From Armatimonadota bacterium (GTDB taxonomy: Bacteria; Armatimonadota; Zipacnadia; Zipacnadales; JABUFB01), in NCBI GenBank assembly GCA_013314775.1, contig JABUFB010000008.1:975036-1039035 (forward strand): a stretch of DNA of 64,000 nucleotides, written 5' to 3'. The notes under the pieces are model-generated. The model did not search any database. It was given only the letters and a program-made list of their open reading frames with translations, and had not been told where the DNA came from. Below are positions 32,839 to 41,172 of this stretch, in pieces (the stretch's first letter is position 1; each line of letters starts with the position of its first letter). The translations under genes were made by a program, and so were the position numbers.

Positions 32839-32942
32839 CAGCCCGCGAGTCGGGCGGCAACATCTAGCCACGGGTGGAGTGGAGCGAAGCGGAACACAAC
32901 CCGTGGATTCGGTCGATCTAGCTGAGCCCCAAAGGGGCGGCA
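32839..32942. repeat. Dispersed structured repeat, copy A
   Basis: About 104 bp starting CAGCCCGCGA and ending GGGGCGGCA, closely matching 38111-38221. It contains three self-complementary parts: GCCCGCGA/TCGGGCGG, CCACGGGT/ACCCGTGG (loop about 23 nt) and GCCCC-AAA-GGGGC. It sits between the Hsp70-like and GrpE-like genes, inside the operon. It resembles a REP/MITE-like non-coding repeat. Confidence 0.75.
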
Positions 32943-32999
32943 GAATTCGGAAGACGCAGCGCACTGGATAGAGGCACCCTTTCACCACCGCCCAATGCC

Positions 33000-35534
33000 T
33001 CACAACCTCAGCGCCGCCTCGCGCGGGATTGCCGTCTCCCCCTCCAGAAACGCGGCACGCCACCAAAAACACTGGTCGCTGCCATACTCCGCGCTGATCA
33101 CAAGCTGGCGCGGCTCAGGCGCAGGATTGCGCACATGATGGATCGAAATCGCGCCTTCAGGGCCATCCGGCGCGTAATTGGCCCGCAACTCCACCCGCAG
33201 ATCCTCACGTGCCCCAATGCGCAGGGCGCGTTCGGTACTGATCCCCGGCAGAGCGCCCCGTGGGCACAGGCGCTGGCGGACGAATTCGTCCCCCGATTCC
33301 GGATCGGCCACCACCAGGTCCAAGTCGCAGGCGAGAATGCCGTCCACGCGGTAGTCGTAGTACAGGGATGCCCCTCGTGCAACATTCACCGTGCAGTCTG
33401 CCGGCGTCGCGACCACGACGCGCTGGGACTTTCCCAGGGCATCGTACAAGCGTGGCGCAATGACGGGTATCTGCCCGGTGCCGCCGGTGATGAACAGGAA
33501 CGTGATGTCTCCCCTGCGCAGCCCGGCATCGGAGAGCATCTGGGCCAGCGAGCGAATGCGCGCCCGGGCTGTAAGGGTCATTTCGCGCCACAATGCCTGC
33601 CGCAGTCGGTCATCCAGAGCCGCATTGAGATTCGGGAAGAAGAGCGCCGGGTCGGGCATGATCCCGGCGCTGCAGATGCTTTCCAGGAACGGGACCACCA
33701 GGCGCTCCACGTGAGCGGGGCTGATCTGGAAGGAGCCCAGGTCGGTGTGGAACTCGCGAACCGCCGATGGTGCGCCGGGCAGGAAAAGGCTCTCCTTGAG
33801 CCGCCGACACTCCTCGCGCGCCGCGTGGATGGACAGGGGCCGATCCATCCCCGGCAGTTTCATCAGCGCCCGGGCACCATCCCATCCGAAACGCACCTGG
33901 TCCGCGCGCTGATCCAGGAGCCACGACAGGAGCAAGTCGTCCACGGTGTCTCCACCGAAACGGTAACCGGCTGCACAGCGCTGGACGGCCCGGAATGTGC
34001 CGTCCGAAACCGCCACCTGCAAGACCGCGACGTCTGTAGTCCCCGCTCCGCAGTCGAAGACGAGTATCAGCTCCCCGTCCTGCAGATGATAGGTTCGGCC
34101 GTCGAAGGTGTAGTCGCCTCGGCGCAGGCTATGCATGAGGTCCAGCGCCGCGCACTCGGGTTCGCTGGGGGTGAGTATGTCCTCGACTGCCAGACCCGCC
34201 ATCTCGGCTGCCCGGAGGGTATGATCCCGTTGGCTGGCGTAAGCAGCCGCGTCTTCCATGACCGGAAGCGTGAGGACAAGCCGAGCATCCATGTCCACCT
34301 GCCCACGGAAGGGCCCGGCGGCGCGAACTTCGTCCATGAGGTAGCGCATGAACTCTGCGACCATCTGTACAGGCGACAACTCGCGGCCACCAGGAAGGCT
34401 CACGGTCTGCTCGGCCGCGGCGCCTCTCAGGCGGGTTTTCATCGATTCAACCACCATCTGCCCCGGGCCTTCAGCTCCTGCGGCAACCACAACATTGTGC
34501 CCACAAAGGGGGACGGGAGAATCTGCGCGGTATAAGATGGCCGAGCGCGTCGTGGTTGCGGTGCGTTCCGCTGAGCCGGGAGCCATCGGCCACAGGACCG
34601 GGCGAGGTTCGCGGTCTCGCGGGTCCACCCAGTTGTCGGTATAGTAGACCGCAGACTTCGCGGTTCCGAAGTCCAAACCCAGGGTCCAGCGCTGCACGAT
34701 GTCGGGCTCATCCCGGCGAAACTCGGCATACAAGAGGAGGGTTTTCGGGGCGCGCCCACAATCAATATTCAGGCGCGCCACCCCTTGGAAATCGTCCCGG
34801 GCACGCAGAATCAGGAGCCGCACGGATCCCGCAGGGACGATGGTGCTGGTCTCGGACCCCAGCGGAACCGGGGCTGCGTCCTCGAAGGTGATCTCCAGCA
34901 CATCATCAGCCGGGCTTGTCGGGGGCTCTTCCCACCCCGCACGGATCCCCTCCGGTATCGGGCCCAGCGACACCGTCGCGCCGGTTCCACCGAGATTGCG
35001 CACAGGCACCCGAATCTCGCGAGTGCGCGCGGTGAAGACCACCAGCTCAGCGCCCACGATGATCTCGGCCTTCCCAAGGCGCCGCAGCGGAACTTCCAGG
35101 CGCCAGGTCCGCCAGCGGTGATGGGTCGGGTCCCACGGGCGAGGCTCGTCGGGGCGTGTGCCGCCGCGATCAGAGGAGCTGATCTCGAGCACCAGGAAAC
35201 GCGCATCCGCAGGCAATGATTCGGGATCAACGCCCACCCGCAGGCTGTTGTCTGTCGCTCCGGGTGCAAGGCGGCGTTCGGGAAGCTCCGTCGTGCGTTG
35301 GTGCTGAAGCGTGACGAGATGTCCCCAGGGCTGGTCCGGGCCCACGCGGACCCGGTACTCCACGTATCCCGCGCCCACATTGCGCAGGACAAGGGGTGCG
35401 GTGGAGTCCCCCGCATCCGCAACGCCAAGCTCGCGCCCGGGAAGCTCAGCCTCCAGTCGACCGGCCGGCCAGCCACAATGGGGGCAGAAGTTCACCGCGC
35501 GCCCTGTTTCAAAGCCGCAGGTAGGGCAGTTCAT
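33000..35534 (-). CDS. Hsp70/actin-fold ATPase with N-terminal zinc ribbon
   Basis: An 844-residue protein from ATG 35534. It starts with a zinc ribbon (CPTCGF...CPHCGW, residues 3-22), followed by about 250 residues of beta-sandwich-like sequence (LVLRNVGAGYVEYRVRVG). The actin/Hsp70 ATPase core is at about 284-720: phosphate-1 LGLDFGTAKS (285-294), phosphate-2 VFDCGAGTTD (492-501), connecting GGDT, and the adenosine motif FLFITGGTGQ. A beta-rich C-terminus follows (IGAREDLRVELRANYAPDG). It is unlike housekeeping DnaK, which has no zinc ribbon or N-terminal extension. It is the first gene of the tubulin/vWA operon. The likely role is an ATP-driven clamp or assembly factor. Confidence 0.83.
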   Translation of the reverse strand: MNCPTCGFETGRAVNFCPHCGWPAGRLEAELPGRELGVADAGDSTAPLVLRNVGAGYVEYRVRVGPDQPWGHLVTLQHQRTTELPERRLAPGATDNSLRVGVDPESLPADARFLVLEISSSDRGGTRPDEPRPWDPTHHRWRTWRLEVPLRRLGKAEIIVGAELVVFTARTREIRVPVRNLGGTGATVSLGPIPEGIRAGWEEPPTSPADDVLEITFEDAAPVPLGSETSTIVPAGSVRLLILRARDDFQGVARLNIDCGRAPKTLLLYAEFRRDEPDIVQRWTLGLDFGTAKSAVYYTDNWVDPRDREPRPVLWPMAPGSAERTATTTRSAILYRADSPVPLCGHNVVVAAGAEGPGQMVVESMKTRLRGAAAEQTVSLPGGRELSPVQMVAEFMRYLMDEVRAAGPFRGQVDMDARLVLTLPVMEDAAAYASQRDHTLRAAEMAGLAVEDILTPSEPECAALDLMHSLRRGDYTFDGRTYHLQDGELILVFDCGAGTTDVAVLQVAVSDGTFRAVQRCAAGYRFGGDTVDDLLLSWLLDQRADQVRFGWDGARALMKLPGMDRPLSIHAAREECRRLKESLFLPGAPSAVREFHTDLGSFQISPAHVERLVVPFLESICSAGIMPDPALFFPNLNAALDDRLRQALWREMTLTARARIRSLAQMLSDAGLRRGDITFLFITGGTGQIPVIAPRLYDALGKSQRVVVATPADCTVNVARGASLYYDYRVDGILACDLDLVVADPESGDEFVRQRLCPRGALPGISTERALRIGAREDLRVELRANYAPDGPEGAISIHHVRNPAPEPRQLVISAEYGSDQCFWWRAAFLEGETAIPREAALRL

Positions 35535-35583
35535 CGGTCTCTCTGAGCCGCGCAAACCGTGTGCAAGCGGCGCGTGCATGCTG

Positions 35584-35589
35584 TATAAT
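35584..35589 (+). promoter_or_regulatory. Putative -10 element for the glycyl radical enzyme gene
   Basis: A perfect TATAAT at 35584-35589 lies 46 bp before the chosen ATG. The -35 region about 17-18 bp upstream (TGTGCA) is a poor match. Confidence 0.45.
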
Positions 35590-35635
35590 TCGGCTTTAGC
35601 AACGTGTGATCCAGACGCGAATGGAGCACGAACGT

Positions 35636-37762
35636 ATGACGGCCACCCAAAGAGTTCGACGTCTCCGGGAGGTTGCCCTCTCCCGAAATGTGCGCTGGTC
35701 CTGGCAGCGCGAACTGTTCGAGGGCGAAGCGTGGATGCAGACCGTGGGCGATCTCTGGTGGATCCGGCGCAAGGGCCACAAGGACGCCCATATCCTGCGC
35801 AATCTGGACGTGGTCATCGACCCCGACGAATTGATCGTGGGCAAGGCTACCCAACGCGACCCGAATGCGGAGGAGGCGATGCGGCTCGAAAAGGCCCGGC
35901 AATTCATGTCCGGACAGCCCCGAGCGGTAGGCCAGAACGGGCACATGGCCATCGACTATGAGAAACTGCTGGCTCTCGGCTGCAGAGGGATCCAGAGCCA
36001 GATAGACGCCCGAATTGGGGAACTGAAGCCCTCGCACCCCGAGGATCAACGAAAGATCGTGTTCCTCCAGGCAGCGAGGGAGGCCTTGGAGGGCGTCTGC
36101 GACCTGTCCCGCCGTTACGCGGAGCATGCCCGGAAGCTTGCCGAAAATGAACAGGATCCGACCCGACGCGCAGAACTGGTGGAGATCGCCGATATCTGCG
36201 AGCGCGTTCCGGCAGGGCCGGCGGCGACCTTCCATGAGGCGCTCCAGTCTGTCCACCTGCTGACTTTCGCTATCCAGTACGCGGACAACATCGTGCTCCT
36301 GTGCCCCGGCCGCATGGACCGGTGGCTGAACAAGTACTATCAGCGGGATCTCGCGGAGGGCCGCATCACCCCCGAGCAGGCGCAGGAACTGATTGACTGC
36401 TTCTACATCATGATCAACGAAGTCGTGCCCCGCGGGCTGGCGGTGGGTGTGATGGTGGGGGGCCAGGATTCCGACGGGCAGGACGTCACCAACCCGATCT
36501 CCCACATGTGCCTGCAAGCCGTTGAGAACACCGCCCTCATCTATCCTACGCTGGGCATCTGCTGGCACGAGGGAACGCCCGACGACCTGCTGGACCTGGG
36601 TTGCCGACTCATGGCCGGCGGCCGCGCGAACCCCGCCGTTTTCAATGATGACGTGATCGCCCGAGGCCTCCTGCGGGCCGGCGTGAGCAAAGACCGTGCC
36701 CACGAGTATATCAACTCCACCTGTGTCGAGATCTCCCCCATCGCATCCAGCAATGTCTGGGTGGCAAGCCCTTACTTCAACTTGACAGGATTGCTGCTGG
36801 AGACAATCAGCGCATTCGTGGGGCGAGGGGAAAAACCGTCTTTCAGGGCACTGTACAGCGCGTACCGCAAGCGGATTGCGAACGCGATCCGGGACGCAGT
36901 TACCGCTCAGAATGAATACCGGGAATCTCGCGAGCGTTTCGGGGGTTATCCGCTGTTGTCGTGTTTTGTCAATGACTGTTTGGAGCGCGGCCTGGACATC
37001 GACCACGGCGGCGCGAGACACAACTGGATCGAATGCTCCTTCGTGGGTCTGGCGAACGTTGTGGACTCGCTCATGGTGATCCGAGAGTTCGTCTACGAGC
37101 GAAAGAGCATCACGCTTTCGGGCCTGAAGACTGTATTGGACAACGATTTTGCGGAATGTGAGGACACCCGCCAGTGTTTCCTCAACCACCCGGCGAAGTA
37201 CGGCAACGACCATGAAGAGGCCGATGCCCTGGCCCGTGAGTTCACCGAGTTTCTCACCCGCGAATGCCTGAAGCACCGGGTGCGACTCAATGACCGCTTC
37301 TATCCCGGGTTCTTCTGCTGGATCATGCACGAGCGTCTGGGTTCGGAAACCGGAGCTTCTCCGGATGGGCGCAAGGCGGGAGTCGCTTTCGCGGACGGCG
37401 CCGGACCCGCTCAGGGCCGAGAACGCAAAGGGCCGACCGCGGCGATAAAATCCACGACGAAATGGGACCACACCCCCTGTCTCGGCGGGCTCGTGCTCAA
37501 CCTCAAGTTCAGCCCGAAGGCCCTCACAACTGATGCCGACCGGTGGAAACTGGCCGAACTCATCAAGGCGTACATGCGCTTAGGCGGGCAGGAAGTGCAG
37601 ATCAACTGCGTGAGCCGGGAGACCCTCCTCGCAGCGCGTGAAAGGCCGCAGGACTACCGGGACCTGGTGGTGCGCATTGCAGGATACACGGACTACTTTA
37701 CCGGGCTGGCTCCAGGGATGCAGGACGAAGTCATCTCGCGTACCGAGTTTGGTGAAGTCTAG
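35636..37762 (+). CDS. Pyruvate formate-lyase-like glycyl radical enzyme
   Basis: A 708-residue protein from ATG 35636, which has GGAG nine bases upstream. Both radical sites are present: the thiyl Cys363 in NSTCVEISPIASS and the C-terminal glycyl loop RIAGYTDYFTGL with Gly683, followed by QDEVISRTEF. The fold signature GGQDSDGQDVTNPISHMCL is also there. The CVEI context is shared by PFL-like, glycerol/diol dehydratase-like and other members, so the substrate is unclear; it need not make formate. The enzyme must be activated by a radical-SAM activase, but none is adjacent. Oxygen sensitivity implies anoxic growth phases. Confidence 0.88.
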   Translation: MTATQRVRRLREVALSRNVRWSWQRELFEGEAWMQTVGDLWWIRRKGHKDAHILRNLDVVIDPDELIVGKATQRDPNAEEAMRLEKARQFMSGQPRAVGQNGHMAIDYEKLLALGCRGIQSQIDARIGELKPSHPEDQRKIVFLQAAREALEGVCDLSRRYAEHARKLAENEQDPTRRAELVEIADICERVPAGPAATFHEALQSVHLLTFAIQYADNIVLLCPGRMDRWLNKYYQRDLAEGRITPEQAQELIDCFYIMINEVVPRGLAVGVMVGGQDSDGQDVTNPISHMCLQAVENTALIYPTLGICWHEGTPDDLLDLGCRLMAGGRANPAVFNDDVIARGLLRAGVSKDRAHEYINSTCVEISPIASSNVWVASPYFNLTGLLLETISAFVGRGEKPSFRALYSAYRKRIANAIRDAVTAQNEYRESRERFGGYPLLSCFVNDCLERGLDIDHGGARHNWIECSFVGLANVVDSLMVIREFVYERKSITLSGLKTVLDNDFAECEDTRQCFLNHPAKYGNDHEEADALAREFTEFLTRECLKHRVRLNDRFYPGFFCWIMHERLGSETGASPDGRKAGVAFADGAGPAQGRERKGPTAAIKSTTKWDHTPCLGGLVLNLKFSPKALTTDADRWKLAELIKAYMRLGGQEVQINCVSRETLLAARERPQDYRDLVVRIAGYTDYFTGLAPGMQDEVISRTEFGEV

Positions 37763-38110
37763 GCTGGAGGCTACAGAGGAGATTGACTGGCGGCGACTGT
37801 TGCATCCGGGGGCCCGGGATGCGTCCCGGGGTCGACGGTTCGGCAGGTACCGCTGGAATCACAGCCCCGGCAAGAACCCGGCTCATTGAAACTTGTGGCG
37901 GGGAAGATGACTCTTCTGGTCGCAGATGAGGCGACCTGCTACTCCCGAACCCTGCTCTCCGGGCGCGCTTCGGTCTTGCAGACATCTACGCGTGATCTGG
38001 TCGCTGGCCCGAGCGTCTCTGGGTCTGCCGAAATCAGGCGCTCGCCTTGCTTGAAACAAGTTGCGCTGGTCCTTGGGTGCTGGAGTCTCCCTGTTGGGCC
38101 CTCTGCCTCG

Positions 38111-38221
38111 CAGCCCGCGAAGCGGGCGGCAGCCCATAGCCACGGGTGGAGTGGAGCAAAGTGGAACGGAACCCGTGGACTCGGTGCATATCAGATCGCG
38201 TGAGCCCCCAACGGGGCGACA
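38111..38221. repeat. Dispersed structured repeat, copy B
   Basis: About 111 bp, CAGCCCGCGAAGCGGGCGG through GTGAGCCCCCAACGGGGCGACA, colinear with 32839-32942 with scattered substitutions and a small internal insertion. The same three potential stem-loops are kept (GCCCGCGAAGCGGGC; CCACGGGT/ACCCGTGG-like arms; CCCC/GGGG). Confidence 0.75.
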
Positions 38222-38571
38222 CACGTGACGGGGCCGTATTCCAGGACCATCGGTTTTGCAGCGTGCGTGCCTGCCTCGTGTGTGGCCCGCGTCCGGTGCG
38301 CGGGGAACGGCCTGTCTCCCCATCGGGCGCTCAAGGCCATCGCCGGGCGGCAATTCGGGTGCTTCCGCCTGGGGGTACAGGCTGGCCCTCATTCAGTGGG
38401 CTGCGGGGCAAGAGCTCCGGGCGAAGGGCGCGCTGAACGCGGATTGGCCTCGGCTGGCACGCTTCCCACAGGACCGATGTTCTCGCCCCCTTTCGGGTTG
38501 CGATCCTTGAGTTTCGACAGATATTATCTTGAGGCAGCATGGAGGGGAGGCCAGTACTCGTCCCAGGGCGT

Positions 38572-38600
38572 TTGACGGTGCATTTCGCCGGTGTTATACT
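38572..38600 (+). promoter_or_regulatory. Strong sigma-70-like promoter
   Basis: TTGACG (38572-38577), a 17-bp spacer, and TATACT (38595-38600), 63 bp before the start of the membrane protein gene that leads into hisS. It is the best consensus match in the window. Confidence 0.6.
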
Positions 38601-38663
38601 CTCCAAAGCGTGAAATGCTTCGCGGCCGCTTTCGGGCGGCTGCGTTCTTGTCAGCCTACTATC

Positions 38664-39245
38664 ATGCGCAGACAGTCCCAACTGGACGAACGAGTGTCCG
38701 AAGCACGCAGGCAGATGCAGCGCACATGGCTCATGTGGGGCCTTGGTCCGCTCTGCGTCGCCACCGTCCTGATGTTCACCTCCAGCGCGGTGTGGGCCAG
38801 CCCTGCCAACGTGGACGAGCACATTCTTGAGCGCGGCTTCCAAGCGGTCCTCGCCATCTGTTCCGCCCTGTTTCTCACGGGATTCTGGCTGGATGGCCGA
38901 TGGACCAACCCGGACCGGATCGCCCACAGGATCTGGACCGCCACCTGCAACGGCGAGTTCGTTCCCACGCGCAGCCAACTGGCGGGTCACGCTTCCATTG
39001 CCTTCAGCGATGTCGCCGGGTCTGCGAAGCTCTTGACCATCATCGGCGGGGCAATTGCAGCGGCTGCGGTGATATCCGTCTGGGCCGGGCTTCGTATGAC
39101 CGACGGCGCCCAATTGCTTCTGCTGGGCCTGTCCTACCAGGTCTTCGTGCTTTCGCGACACCCGCGGTACGAAGAGATTCTGTCCGCAGCCGTCCGTGGC
39201 GAACTGGTGTTCGTCGACGCGCCCGACCACAATAATAACGACTAG
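38664..39245 (+). CDS. Small four-helix membrane protein
   Basis: A 193-residue protein from ATG 38664 (MRRQSQLDERVSEARRQMQRTW), about 57 bp downstream of a predicted transcription start. There are four hydrophobic segments: WGLGPLCVATVLMFTSSAVW, AVLAICSALFLTGFWL, LLTIIGGAIAAAAVISVWAG and LLLLGLSYQVFVL. Short loops contain RWTNPDRIAHRIWTATC and RHPRYEEILSAAVRGE. No family recognised. It precedes hisS by 93 bp and may be co-transcribed with it. Confidence 0.7.
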   Translation: MRRQSQLDERVSEARRQMQRTWLMWGLGPLCVATVLMFTSSAVWASPANVDEHILERGFQAVLAICSALFLTGFWLDGRWTNPDRIAHRIWTATCNGEFVPTRSQLAGHASIAFSDVAGSAKLLTIIGGAIAAAAVISVWAGLRMTDGAQLLLLGLSYQVFVLSRHPRYEEILSAAVRGELVFVDAPDHNNND

Positions 39246-39338
39246 CGGCAATGCGCGGGCGACCAGTCCGCCGCGCAGCGCCGCATTCCAAGCCCGCGTG
39301 ACCCGCGGGCAGTTTCATGTTTGGGGGAGGTCCCCAGA

Positions 39339-40610
39339 ATGAAGTACCAGCGCCCCAGGGGGCTCCAGGACATATTGCCCGACCGCGCGGGGGAGTGGCA
39401 GTTCGCCGAAGCGACTTTCCGGCGCATCTGCGGGCTGTACCGCTATGAGGAAATCCGCACGCCGATCTTCGAGGACACCGACCTGTTTATCCGTGCCGTG
39501 GGTAAGGAAACCGACATCGTCTCCAAGGAGATGTACACTTTCGAGGACCGCAGTGGCCACAGCCTCACTCTTCGGGCCGAGGGCACCGCGCCCACAATCC
39601 GCGCATACCTTGAGAACAACCTGCGCGGTCAGGATCTCGAGCGCCTTGTGAAACTGTATTACATCGGCCCGATCTTCCGCTATGACCGCCCCCAAGCGGG
39701 GCGTTACAGGCAGCACCACCAGTGTGGGCTGGAGGCCATCGGCAGTCAGAACCCCGCGGTGGATGCCGAGATCATCGATCTTGCACTCACGTTCATGGGC
39801 GAACTGGGCATCCACGATGTCACGCTGAAGCTGAATTCAGTGGGCTGTCCGGTGTGTCGTCCGACCATCGAGAGCAACTTGCGCGCCTACCTGCGGCCCC
39901 ATCTCGAGCAGCTTTGCGGTCTGTGCCAGACACGGTACGAGACCAACCTTCTGCGAGTGCTGGACTGCAAGAACCCGCACTGCCAAGAGCTTCTCTCGGA
40001 CGATGATGTGACCGCGGTCACCACGGCCATGATCTGCGACGAGTGTCGAGAGCATTTTGAGCAGGTACAGGCACACCTGACCGCCCTGGGCATCACTTTC
40101 AGGCTGGACCCGCGGCTGGTGCGGGGCCTTGACTACTACACGAAAACCGCTTTTGAGTTCGTCGCCGAGGGTATCGGCGCCCAGAGCAGCATCGGTGGCG
40201 GCGGCAGGTACGATGGTCTCGTCGAGCAGTGCGGCGGGCCTGCAACTCCCGGCGTGGGCATCGGTATGGGCCTGGAGCGCCTGCTTCTCGTGCGCGAGGC
40301 CCTGGGCCTTGTCCCCCACTCCAGACCCCGCCACGGGTGCCTGGTCATCACCATTGGCGATGCCGCCTGGACCGAAGGCATCAAGCTCGTGGCTGAACTG
40401 CGCAAGGCGGGAATCGAGGCGGAGCTGGATTACCGCCAGCGTTCCATGCGCGCCCAGATGAAGTTCGCCAACAGTCATGATTTCGCCACTGTGGTGATCC
40501 TGGGCGAGGATGAGATGGCTCGGGGCGTGGTGAGCCTGCGTAACCTGGAGACGGCGGAGCAGGTGGAAGTGACGCGGGAGGAACTGGTCAGCAGACTGCA
40601 AGGCAGGTGA
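39339..40610 (+). CDS. hisS: Histidine-tRNA ligase
   Basis: A 423-residue class II synthetase that charges tRNA-His. ATG 39339 follows GGGGGAGG by eight bases. Motif 2 TLRAEGTAPTIRAY is at 77-90. The histidine-binding motif RGLDYYTKTAFEF, GGGGRYDGL, and motif 3 with GIGMGLERLLL are all present. The C-terminal anticodon-binding domain runs from PRHGCLVITIGDAAW to NLETAEQVEVTREEL. It overlaps the next gene by 4 bp (GTGA). Confidence 0.97.
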   Translation: MKYQRPRGLQDILPDRAGEWQFAEATFRRICGLYRYEEIRTPIFEDTDLFIRAVGKETDIVSKEMYTFEDRSGHSLTLRAEGTAPTIRAYLENNLRGQDLERLVKLYYIGPIFRYDRPQAGRYRQHHQCGLEAIGSQNPAVDAEIIDLALTFMGELGIHDVTLKLNSVGCPVCRPTIESNLRAYLRPHLEQLCGLCQTRYETNLLRVLDCKNPHCQELLSDDDVTAVTTAMICDECREHFEQVQAHLTALGITFRLDPRLVRGLDYYTKTAFEFVAEGIGAQSSIGGGGRYDGLVEQCGGPATPGVGIGMGLERLLLVREALGLVPHSRPRHGCLVITIGDAAWTEGIKLVAELRKAGIEAELDYRQRSMRAQMKFANSHDFATVVILGEDEMARGVVSLRNLETAEQVEVTREELVSRLQGR

Positions 40611-41128
40611 GCCCGTTGATCTGTCCGGCTTGCGGTCAGAATGTAAACGGAACTGGCGAGTCCGGCGCGTGTCCCTTGTGTGGCGCGCAGTTGATGGCCG
40701 GTCGGCGCGAGGTTACGTTCCTCTACGTCTTGACCAGCGCCTTTTTCGCATCCCTGCTGGTGTACGGCGCACTTGCCTTCATAGTGGAGTCCGCCGTCGA
40801 CCGCGGAGAACCGGGATCCCCCGTACTCCGATATGCCGTCCTCGGGATGAGCGTGTTTCTGCTGGTGGCGATTACGACAGTCGAGCGCTTCCTCCTGCCG
40901 GGAGAGACGGTTGCCGCGGTTCGCACCTGCGCTATCGTACAGGCGGCATTTGCGGACGCTATCGCTGTATGCGGGCTGGTGCTCTTTCTCACTGGCGAGA
41001 GTATTGAGTGGTTCGTGCTCCATCTTGGCCTGGCGGCTGCCGGGTTCATCTACCTGGCCACACGTATTCCGCACTACTCACGGCTGATGGAGAAGTACAT
41101 CATCGAAAGCAAATCTGGCGACCATTGA
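40607..41128 (+). CDS. Zinc-ribbon membrane protein coupled to hisS
   Basis: A 173-residue protein starting at GTG 40607 inside the hisS stop (GTGA), so translation is probably coupled. The N-terminus has a zinc ribbon, CPACGQ...CPLCGAQ, followed by four hydrophobic segments (FLYVLTSAFFASLLVYGALAF, VLGMSVFLLVAITTV, AAFADAIAVCGLVLFL, VLHLGLAAAGFIYLA). The tail RIPHYSRLMEKYIIESKSG is hydrophilic. No function is recognised. It sits between hisS and aspS and is likely in the same operon. Confidence 0.75.
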   Translation: MSPLICPACGQNVNGTGESGACPLCGAQLMAGRREVTFLYVLTSAFFASLLVYGALAFIVESAVDRGEPGSPVLRYAVLGMSVFLLVAITTVERFLLPGETVAAVRTCAIVQAAFADAIAVCGLVLFLTGESIEWFVLHLGLAAAGFIYLATRIPHYSRLMEKYIIESKSGDH

Positions 41129-41172
41129 ACCCGGCCGCCTTCGCCATACCTATGCATCCACGGAGGGCTGCA

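Larger units (their letters stand above)
37763..38663. other. 900-bp intergenic region with a dispersed repeat
   Basis: I find no convincing gene here. It contains repeat copy B (38111-38221), a GGGGGCCCGGGAT/GCGTCCCGGGG-type GC-rich hairpin near 37809-37834, and near its right end a strong promoter (38572-38600). Frames of up to about 115 codons exist but lack ribosome sites and recognisable features. Confidence 0.6.

Noticed and set aside
35531-37471. 646-codon minus-strand frame antisense to the glycyl radical enzyme
   Set aside because: The plus strand carries both radical-enzyme motifs; the antisense product matches nothing known to me.
38225-38575. 116-codon plus-strand frame in the 37763-38663 intergenic region
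   Set aside because: No ribosome site, odd composition, and it runs through the promoter of the next gene.
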